Under the pieces are notes generated by a model. It saw only the letters and a program-made list of their open reading frames with translations, was not told the DNA's origin and made no database searches. Position numbers and translations under genes: made by a program. This document shows, piece after piece, positions 57,366 through 64,000 of a stretch of 64,000 bases of DNA (positions are counted from its first letter, which is position 1; every line of letters starts with the position of its first letter). Origin of the DNA: Dyella acidisoli (GTDB taxonomy: Bacteria; Pseudomonadota; Gammaproteobacteria; Xanthomonadales; Rhodanobacteraceae); contig NZ_BSOB01000061.1 in NCBI RefSeq assembly GCF_030160295.1, forward strand, positions 228,398 through 292,397, written 5' to 3'.

Positions 57366-57884
57366 TCAAATCGGAACCCTTGCCCAGCCTGCGGACGGGT
57401 AGCGGACGGTTCCTGTGCCGGCCGCGAAGCTAAGGACACCCGCACCGGTTTTGATGCTGAAGTATTGCCATTCGCCGCTTTGATATTTGACGGTGTGCAC
57501 GATGTCGAATCCGGAGTTGTTGACGGGCTCGGATTCGTCACCGTCCACTTGGCGCTTCTTGAAGACTTGCGTGTAGACGCATCGGTATTCTGTCCCGTCC
57601 ATCTTCATTTTGTTGAAGGCGATCGCACTGGTGGACAGGATATGCATGTCAACGCGATGCTCATCATTGCCGAGCTGTGCGGGTAGCCAGTCCGAGACGA
57701 TGCTTTCAGCAACCTGGAATACTTCCAGGTTGCTCCTGTCTTCATCCAGGTCGATGAACTCCTTGAGTTCCCAGCCATTGACTGTGCCATTAGCCGTATT
57801 TTCAACAACAACACCAATCGTCGCCGATGGTGGCTGCGGACCACTTGGTGGGATGCTGATGGTTATGCCATTGGGTCCGGCCAT
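57366..57884 (-). CDS. Hypothetical protein of the island, 172 residues
   Basis: Starts MAGPNGITISIPP after an AGAGGTG site; an in-frame ATG 90 bases upstream is unlikely. The sequence is beta-rich and ends in a regular strand pattern (EWQYFSIKTGAGVLSFAAGTG). No signal peptide, no recognised motif. It lies 171 bases downstream of another unknown gene on the same strand, so the two may be an operon. Confidence 0.65.
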   Translation of the reverse strand: MAGPNGITISIPPSGPQPPSATIGVVVENTANGTVNGWELKEFIDLDEDRSNLEVFQVAESIVSDWLPAQLGNDEHRVDMHILSTSAIAFNKMKMDGTEYRCVYTQVFKKRQVDGDESEPVNNSGFDIVHTVKYQSGEWQYFSIKTGAGVLSFAAGTGTVRYPSAGWARVPI

Positions 57885-58055
57885 ATTCGTCACCTCTGTT
57901 TTTCTTTTCTCCTCCGGCAAGCTGGAAGAGGCGGTGGGGAAGTGGGCTTGCGGTGAGTTCAAGTTGTGTGGCAAGCGCGTGCAACACCACTCTGACTATT
58001 CCCTGTAAGCAGAGCAGGGAACTGTGTATGGCGCAACCAGCGCTACACAGGCCTA

Positions 58056-58514
58056 TTAGACATACGGAACGTCCATCCAACCGCTGCCCTGCGCGTTGTA
58101 TTGGATGGTGTTGTTGTTCCACCTTGCACTGAGATTGCCGTCCGGCAATTGCACCCAGGTAAGGATGTCCAGGTTCTGCATCAGCGCGGTGAAAAAGTCT
58201 TGCACTTGCACCGATTGGTTGTTTTGCCAGAAATCTATGCGCCCCAGGCAAGCGCGAAAATTTCCCTGTGCCTGCATGATGGCGTTGATCTGCCCGGCGA
58301 CGTTGGAGTCCGGATCGTAGACGGGCGTGCCGTCCTGACTGACCACGGATAAGTGGATCGCCCGAACTGCTTGAGGATCATCCGGATTTTGTTCCACCAA
58401 CGCGATGCAACTGGTCATGCCGCCGAAATCGATTTCCGGCGCGTTTCCCCAGTAGCGTTCGCCGACCAAAAGAACAGGTGCGGGGCCTGGTGCTTCTTGA
58501 ATGATGTACGGCAT
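58056..58514 (-). CDS. Hypothetical protein with CheD-like Cys/His arrangement
   Basis: A 152-residue protein (MPYIIQEAPGPAPVLLVGERYWG...). FGGMTSCIALVE (Cys36) followed 18 residues later by AIHLSVV (His54) resembles the catalytic Cys and His spacing of CheD-type glutamine deamidases, though overall length and the rest differ and I cannot confirm the fold. Function otherwise unknown. Confidence 0.6.
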   Translation of the reverse strand: MPYIIQEAPGPAPVLLVGERYWGNAPEIDFGGMTSCIALVEQNPDDPQAVRAIHLSVVSQDGTPVYDPDSNVAGQINAIMQAQGNFRACLGRIDFWQNNQSVQVQDFFTALMQNLDILTWVQLPDGNLSARWNNNTIQYNAQGSGWMDVPYV

Positions 58515-59220
58515 GGTTTCCTCGTCGAAATGAAGATGATGCTGAGGTGGTGTGTGCAGTGCTACGCGCGATAGCCAGCGATATATCGGAGATAGGACTT
58601 ACTGGCTGTCATCTGTTGAACGGCGCAGCGAGACAGGCGTGAATAAGTCAACGCGATTTTTTTTCTCAAGAAGAGAGGGTCCGGAGGTAACTAAAGCTTG
58701 TTAACCCGAACGGGAAGTGGGGTAGCGAAAGCCGAACTTAAATTAGGTGCAAAGTTTGTTGCGAAGGATGGCTTCTTTCCTATTGCCCTCCGCTGATCAG
58801 ATGGACAAGATGGGGCGCCAATTCTGCCACGTGCACCTTGCTGACAATCAACCTGGGTTTGCGGACTCGCCTCACCTCGTTGTTTTCAACTCGGAAGAAA
58901 AAGTGCACCGATCTGAATGTGTGAAGCAAATGTGAATTTAATGCCGCAAAGACTGGTCGCGGATAAGGTGCGACGGTGAAAACGAAGCGGTCGCTGTTTA
59001 TGCCTGTTTCCAAAGCAGAAGCCACACAAAGTTCGTAAAGCGGGTTCCATTGACCGGAGAGGGTATGTGGCAACCAACACGGAAGAGTGAGAAAGGTAGG
59101 GCTATTTCTGAGGCGGTTATTTCCGCCTTCCGCGCAAATGGATTCAGGGGTGTCTCGCTGCTGTATGCCGCAAAGGGATACGCCCCAAGACATTCTTTCA
59201 CGTACCTTAAGGATATCGTC
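58515..59220. other. Long gap at the distal island edge
   Basis: 706 bases. A 137-codon minus-strand frame (58780-59193) and smaller plus-strand frames exist, but none has a ribosome site, recognisable family or plausible composition. It may contain a decayed gene. Confidence 0.4.
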
Positions 59221-61440
59221 ATGTCGTGCACTTTCTATTCGCGCCGCCGGCGCCTTTTGCCATGCCTTGTCGCTGCGGCTTGTGCATTGACGCTTTGTAC
59301 GCTGCCTGCGCTCGCTGCACAGACCGACGGGCCACCATCAGCACGAACGGTTGATGTTGTCGACCATGTTTTCGGTGCCACTCTGCACGATCCCTATCGC
59401 TGGATGGAGGGTGAGCACAACACCGAATTTCAGCAATGGCTTGCTGCTCAAGGCGACGACACACGCGCCAAGCTCGACGCGCTGCCCACGTTGAAGTCAT
59501 GGCAGCAAGCGCTGCAAAAGGTAAGTGCTGCGACCGTGGTCTATCGCAACCAGCGCCATGTCGGTGGGAGGTTGTTTTTCATCCGCCAAGCGGCGCAAGG
59601 CAATGGAACGTTGATGGTGCGCGAGTTGGATGGCTCCGAGCGAGTGTTGCTCGATCCGGCGACACTTAAGGGCGATAGTGGTCATGCTTCGATCACCGTG
59701 TTCAAGCCTTCGCCGGATGGCAGCAAGGTGGCGGTGAACATTGATCACGGTGGCAACGAGATCACCCGCGTGGAAGTGCTGGACGTCAAGAGCGGCAAGC
59801 CCACCGGTGACGCAGTTGAACCGGTATGGGGCGAGTTCCCCGTTCAGTGGCTGCCGGATGGCAGCGGTTTCACTTACACCCAACTGGCGCCGCCTGAGCA
59901 GCGCACCGGTGGCGATCCGCTGCAGGATATGCGCTCACGCTTCCATCCATTGGGCAAGTTGTCGACTCAGGATCCCATATTGTTGCGAGCAGGTACGGGG
60001 CAGGGCGCCAATCCGTCGTTCGCCATTCCAGCCAACCATTTTCCGGTTATCGAATTTTCCACTGATTCGCGCTGGGTATTGGGTGAGGCGCTCAGTGCGC
60101 AGGCTGAGCAGCGCTACTGCGTGGCACTGCGATCCGATGCGGTAAAGCCTGATGCAACCTGGCACTGCATCGCCGATGACAACGACGAAGTGCAGGAGGC
60201 CGCCATCCACGGCGACACGCTTTATCTCGTTTCTAGCCGTGGACGTTCCAACGGCGAACTGCTCGCCCTGGATCTGTCGCGGCCCAATGCCTCGATCAAG
60301 GACGCGCGTTCCATCCTGCCGTTGCAAGACGACGAAATCGTTGTCGGCGTCAGTCTTAACGACACGCAGATGGTTGCGCCGGCACGCGACGCTTTGTACG
60401 TGAAAGTGTCAAAGAATGGCATCGACGACATCCGTCGCATCGACTACGCCAGCGGCAAAGTTGAAACCGTGCCGATGCCGCTGTCTGGTGCAGCCTCACT
60501 ATTCCATGCCGACGACAATGAGGATGGATTCCTGCTCGAACTGCGCAGCTGGACCACGCCGCCGAAGTCCTGGCGCTACGAACCGACAACGCGTGCTTTG
60601 CATAGCCTCAATCAGGACGAAGCCAGTCCGGCCGATTACAGCATGATCGAGGCGACCGAGGCCGAGTTGATCAGCAAAGATGGCACGCATGTGCCGTTTA
60701 CGATCCTGCACCGCAAGGACGCTGCATTGGATGGCAGTCATCGCGCCATTGTGTTCGGCTACGGCAGTTACGGGTTGTCCATCGTGCCGTCGTTCAAGCC
60801 TGCTCGGCTGGAGTGGGTCAAGCAAGGCAATATTTTTGCTTACGCGCACGTTCGTGGCGGTGGTGAAAAAGGCGAAGCATGGCATCAGGACGGCAAGGGG
60901 CCGAACAAGCACAAAGGCGTGGAAGATTTTGTCGCCGGTGTGGCGCGGCTAAGTGAACTGGGCTACAGCCGACCAGAACGCACTGCGTTGATCTCAGGCA
61001 GCGCCGGGGGTCTGTTGATCGGTGGCGCGGTAACAGGTTACCCCGACCACTTTGGCGCCGCGGTGTTTCTGGTCAGCATACTTAACCCGGTGCGCCTGAT
61101 GCAGGCTCCCAACGGTGCAAACCAGATCGGCGAAATGGGCGACCCGCGCAAGGCTTCGGATTTTCCCTGGATTCTGGCCATGGATCCTTATCAGCAGATC
61201 CATCCGCACACCGCCTATCCGGCCGTGATGTTGGACGTAGGCCTCAACGACAGCCGAGTCGCTCCTTGGGAAACCGGTAAGTTCACTGCGCGCTTGCGTG
61301 CTGCTGACATTAGCGGAAGGCCGGTGTGGATTCGCACTGACGCTAATGGAGGACATGGCATCCAAAAGTCGCTTGGTGCAGAGGCAGCTGAGTACGCGGA
61401 CATCTTTGCTTTCTTGGATGCAAAGTTGCCTGGGCGTTGA
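59221..61440 (+). CDS. Prolyl oligopeptidase family serine peptidase (S9A)
   Basis: A 739-residue exported enzyme. A signal peptide (RRRRLLPCLVAAACALTL, cleaved after ALAA) precedes the beta-propeller domain and a C-terminal alpha/beta-hydrolase domain. Catalytic Ser594 lies in SGSAGGLL (usually GGSNGG), with the Asp in LDVGLNDSRVAPWE and the His in NGGHGIQKS; VFGYGSYGLSIVPSF and HVRGGGEKGEAWHQDGKG are family marks. It should cut short proline-containing peptides in the periplasm. The ATG at 59221 starts the signal peptide. Confidence 0.93.
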   Translation: MSCTFYSRRRRLLPCLVAAACALTLCTLPALAAQTDGPPSARTVDVVDHVFGATLHDPYRWMEGEHNTEFQQWLAAQGDDTRAKLDALPTLKSWQQALQKVSAATVVYRNQRHVGGRLFFIRQAAQGNGTLMVRELDGSERVLLDPATLKGDSGHASITVFKPSPDGSKVAVNIDHGGNEITRVEVLDVKSGKPTGDAVEPVWGEFPVQWLPDGSGFTYTQLAPPEQRTGGDPLQDMRSRFHPLGKLSTQDPILLRAGTGQGANPSFAIPANHFPVIEFSTDSRWVLGEALSAQAEQRYCVALRSDAVKPDATWHCIADDNDEVQEAAIHGDTLYLVSSRGRSNGELLALDLSRPNASIKDARSILPLQDDEIVVGVSLNDTQMVAPARDALYVKVSKNGIDDIRRIDYASGKVETVPMPLSGAASLFHADDNEDGFLLELRSWTTPPKSWRYEPTTRALHSLNQDEASPADYSMIEATEAELISKDGTHVPFTILHRKDAALDGSHRAIVFGYGSYGLSIVPSFKPARLEWVKQGNIFAYAHVRGGGEKGEAWHQDGKGPNKHKGVEDFVAGVARLSELGYSRPERTALISGSAGGLLIGGAVTGYPDHFGAAVFLVSILNPVRLMQAPNGANQIGEMGDPRKASDFPWILAMDPYQQIHPHTAYPAVMLDVGLNDSRVAPWETGKFTARLRAADISGRPVWIRTDANGGHGIQKSLGAEAAEYADIFAFLDAKLPGR

Positions 61441-61533
61441 GTCCTTGGAGAGTCGCGAGTACTTGAGGAAATTGGCAGTCCGCCTTCGACTTTCCGCAGT
61501 CTTTGCAAGACTTGGATTCACCAGAGATAGACA

Positions 61534-61782
61534 ATGCGCGACGTCATTGAAGGTGCAATAAGATCAGCCGTCAAATTAATTTTTGAGGTGGTGATTTGGG
61601 ATTTTGCGCTCTTCCATCTTGGGAAAGTTACGCTACTTGTTTTGACTTTTGGGCGTTATCCGAGTCGCAAGGACTGTGAACGTGTCCCGGGGCGTATCCC
61701 CATGATAGGTGTTGCGGTTTTGGTAATAGCATGGTTGGTTATCGCGGTCTTTAACAACTTGCATGGCCAGAAGAGCATGTGA
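61534..61782 (+). CDS. Small membrane protein of unknown function
   Basis: An 82-residue protein with two hydrophobic stretches (about 14-40 and 58-74) and a polar, basic loop between (GRYPSRKDCERVPGR). AT-richer than its neighbours. No family recognised. Confidence 0.6.
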   Translation: MRDVIEGAIRSAVKLIFEVVIWDFALFHLGKVTLLVLTFGRYPSRKDCERVPGRIPMIGVAVLVIAWLVIAVFNNLHGQKSM

Positions 61783-61886
61783 TGTTCTCTTTTGAAGTCC
61801 GACTTATAGCTGCCACTTCAGCTGACTGACCCGCTTTTTTTGCTTTGTGGTTTCCAAGGTCGCCATGATTTTTCAAATCACCCAGG

Positions 61887-61964
61887 CGTCATCCCAGCGA
61901 AGGCTGGGATCCAGCGTCTTTACTGCCCCAAAGGCACTGGATCCCAGCTTTCGCTGGGATGACG
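61887..61964. repeat. REP-like inverted pair, CCCAGCGAAGGCTGGG type
   Basis: TCATCCCAGCGAAGGCTGGG and its inverted partner CCCAGCTTTCGCTGGGATGA bracket about 25 bases. The stem differs from other REP copies while the GCGAARGC core is kept. Confidence 0.86.
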
Positions 61965-62138
61965 AGCAAAAAAACGCAGCGACGCCGCAGAGTCACGCCT
62001 CGCGACTACATGTAGAACAAGGTAAATATCGTTCAAGTCTATGTGGAGATGTAGGTCTTCACTTTTACACGGTGCGAGCATATTCGCGTTCGAATCAGAT
62101 ATTGCGGAGTGGCTGGTTCTTTACTTTCCGGAAAGGAC

Positions 62139-63194
62139 TCACTTCGTAGTCCCGACGGAGCTATCGTCGCTTCTGACCTGCTGAATGAGTGCGGTCGTTT
62201 CGTCAATCACCACATCCGGTCGGTCGTAGTGGATGTAGTGTCCGCTCCCCGCTGCAATGACTCGGCGACTCCGCGTGGAAAGCTGAAGGTACGCTGCTTG
62301 TTCCCTATCGTGAGCATCGGCCTGCCACAACCAGTCTTTCGGTGTGACGCGCTTTGAAAGAAAGGCTGGTATCGGTCGCTTCGTATCCTGCGAGAGGATC
62401 AAGATGGGCAGATTTCCGAAAGGTCCGGTATAAGCCCCCTCCTTGCGGGAATCACCTAAGGCACGATCCTCGCGCACGTATGCGTCCAATTGAGGGTAAT
62501 AGCACTCGTTGGCTTTGATCCATCCTGCATACGCTTCCAACCCATCGGGTATGGAGTCGCATTCGCCCATCAACCGCGCAATACCTAGCGCCACAGTAGT
62601 TTTGACGAATGCGAATTCCGCGCTGCTGTGGTGATCCAGTGCTACGGCGAATGGAGGTTCCGGCAACGGCGTCGGCGTGTAGGCATCGACGAGCACCAGA
62701 CCAGCGACGTCCTGGGGAAATTTCGACGCATATACGCGTGCGTAGAGCCCGCCGCCGGAATGGCCTATCAGCACGATTGGCGTGGCGATGTTGGCCTTCA
62801 TCAGCAACGCGTGCAGCTGATCGGCGATATGCACTGCATCGCGTTCGCCTGGCTGCGCGACGCTCCAGCCAAAGCCGGCGCGGTCATAGGAGCACGTGCG
62901 TGTAATACGGGATAGGGCAGGCTGTACCTTGCCCCAAACGGTGAAGTCCTCGCCGTGCCCAGATTCAAGCACCAGCGTTGGTGAACCGGTGCCTGTGCAA
63001 TATAAATGCATGGCATAGCCGTTTGCGTCATAGATGTGGCCGGGTGGCGGGTTGGCCGTGCGGTCGTGGCGGACGGCCAGAAAGTTCCATGTGGCGCCCG
63101 AGGCGGCTAGCACCACCAGCATAACGGTCAATCCCATACTCATCAGCCGAACGATGCGCGGCGCGCGACGCCCCTTCGTTTGACGGTGCTCCAT
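62139..63194 (-). CDS. Membrane-anchored alpha/beta hydrolase
   Basis: A 351-residue serine hydrolase. One N-terminal helix (about 17-38) probably anchors it, followed by the oxyanion strand LVLESGHGEDFTVW, YDRAGFGWS, the nucleophile elbow LIGHSGGGLYARVYA and GLVLVDAY. The His lies near GSGHYIHYDRP. Substrate not predictable. Confidence 0.87.
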   Translation of the reverse strand: MEHRQTKGRRAPRIVRLMSMGLTVMLVVLAASGATWNFLAVRHDRTANPPPGHIYDANGYAMHLYCTGTGSPTLVLESGHGEDFTVWGKVQPALSRITRTCSYDRAGFGWSVAQPGERDAVHIADQLHALLMKANIATPIVLIGHSGGGLYARVYASKFPQDVAGLVLVDAYTPTPLPEPPFAVALDHHSSAEFAFVKTTVALGIARLMGECDSIPDGLEAYAGWIKANECYYPQLDAYVREDRALGDSRKEGAYTGPFGNLPILILSQDTKRPIPAFLSKRVTPKDWLWQADAHDREQAAYLQLSTRSRRVIAAGSGHYIHYDRPDVVIDETTALIQQVRSDDSSVGTTK

Positions 63195-63406
63195 ACAGTT
63201 TTAATGCCCCTGAGTGTTATTGCCACGCCTCGAACGGCGTTGCTCACGACTATAGGTAAGGTTTCAGGGCGTATTACAGTGGCATGCGCCGAACCGGTAG
63301 ATAGATGCGGCGAACCGTTATTCGGTTCGTTGTTGCATTGAGGTCGGCTTTGTTGCGCGCGCTTTGTGCTGAATTATTAGCAGACTGTTGAGGAATATCT
63401 CAGCAT
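63195..63406. other. Gap without recognised features
   Basis: 212 bases between two minus-strand genes. No reading frame, repeat or RNA gene recognised. Confidence 0.45.
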
Positions 63407-63931
63407 TCATCGAGCAAGCGCAGCTATCTTGCGCAGCGGAGAAATTATTGTTTCAAGAGGGCAAAGCCCTTTGTGGTCATCTGAGCAATCAGTTAGGTGC
63501 AGGGTAATGGCCGCGGGAAGTGATTGCTGTCCGCTCGGCTGTAATACTCGCAATTGCACCAAACTTTGCGCCTGATAAAACACCCGCACGTACTGTTTAC
63601 CATCGGCGTGATCACGCCACAGCTCAATGCCAAGTGCTCCGCCTATCGGCGGATCATCATTGGCATAGCCTGGCATTTTGAAATGCAGGCCAAGCACGGA
63701 GGCGAGCGCGATGATGTTGTTGTCGCTGCCTACGAGTACGCTCAGTTTCGGTGCATGGTCGTCCTGCAGAAGGTGGATGATGCGTTGGCTCATGACTGAA
63801 GCGACACGTTGCGCCATGTAGTGGGGTCGCGCATAGATGTCGAACAGTAATGCATGCAGCTGCGAAAGTTGTTCCAGTTGTGCAGGCGTGACGCGTCCCC
63901 AGCCTATGTATGGACTCGCCCCCTTCGTCAA
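63407..63931 (-). pseudogene. 3' portion of a histidine acid phosphatase gene
   Basis: The 174 readable codons match the C-terminal half of AppA-type histidine acid phosphatases (IGWGRVTPAQLEQL, LHALLFDIYARP, PIGGALGIELWRD, VRVFYQAQSLVQLR, CPLETIISPLR). The N-terminal part with RHGxRxP is absent: an in-frame TGA lies 10 bases upstream of the first codon and the remaining sequence to the window edge has no homology. The catalytic HD pair reads SD (VLVGSDNNI). It is probably a truncated remnant; a frameshift with the rest beyond the window is possible. Confidence 0.75.
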
Positions 63932-64000
63932 CCGCTTTTTTCATCCCCGAATGCCGGCTGCATCTATGTATGAGGCCTCACCAAGGTGGCAAGGTGTGCC

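Noticed and set aside
53000..59000. Complete integrative element bounded by tRNA direct repeats
   Set aside because: No integrase gene and no downstream direct copy of the tRNA 3' end were found, only the inverted copy beside the tRNA.
58780..59193. 137-codon minus-strand frame upstream of the prolyl oligopeptidase
   Set aside because: No ribosome site, no recognised family, and it overlaps the promoter region of the peptidase gene; at most a decayed gene.

Overview
The window looks like a chromosomal segment of a GC-rich gammaproteobacterium of the order Xanthomonadales (Lysobacterales), most plausibly the Rhodanobacteraceae (Dyella or Luteibacter type). This rests on gene order (rpoE-rseA-mucD-lepA-lepB-DUF4845-rnc-era-recO; trxB, aat, ftsK, lolA, rarA, serS), on the methylthioinosine-type phosphorylase, and on the abundance of short palindromic intergenic repeats. 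It is an inference from remembered families; no search was run.

Layout. 1-2214: the tail of an unknown plus-strand gene and a minus-strand fatty-acid oxidation multifunctional enzyme. 2397-5494: an unknown small protein overlapping a pseudo-receiver/PAS/GAF/GGDEF/EAL protein. 5569-14442: a plus-strand envelope-stress and housekeeping block (sigma-E, its anti-sigma factor, a DegP-type protease, LepA, LepB, RNase III, Era, RecO), with a sigma-E-like promoter in front of rpoE. 14453-22169: an orphan receiver-Hpt protein, then a plus-strand run (YdbH-like protein, RlmD, CYTH protein, NagZ, phosphoribosyltransferase, thioinosine phosphorylase, cold-shock protein). 22310-33965: an MsbA-type ABC transporter, YigZ, a YdcF-type protein, an AraC/YahK divergent pair, an aldehyde dehydrogenase and a TPP enzyme separated by an elaborate fold-back element, XseA, and an unknown secreted protein. 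34351-52579: a CoA-transferase, HD-GYP protein, Aat, FemAB-like protein, TrxB, FtsK, LolA, a DUF1275 protein, a TonB receptor plus acid phosphatase inserted into the old ftsK-lolA-rarA-serS neighbourhood, RarA and SerS.

Accessory region. A tRNA-Ser(UGA) gene at 52853-52942 marks the edge of an apparent island (about 53.0-59.0 kb) with lower GC and unfamiliar genes: an OLD-type ATPase next to a small TOPRIM-like protein (a split, PARIS-like defence architecture), an AHH-type nuclease toxin with an Imm11/DUF1629-like partner, and three small proteins of unknown role, one with a CheD-like Cys/His arrangement. The segment ends with a prolyl-oligopeptidase, an alpha/beta hydrolase and the 3' half of a histidine acid phosphatase gene.

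The most unusual non-coding structures are two copies of a 270-290 nt fold-back element (29451-29719 and 38311-38598). In each copy it bridges the stop codon of one gene and the start of the next, and the stems differ between copies by matched changes on both strands. Others are a 33-bp perfect hairpin that includes the 3' end of the tRNA-Ser gene, a decayed tRNA-Ser copy interrupted in its anticodon loop, and families of short repeats whose stems covary or which supply stop codons.
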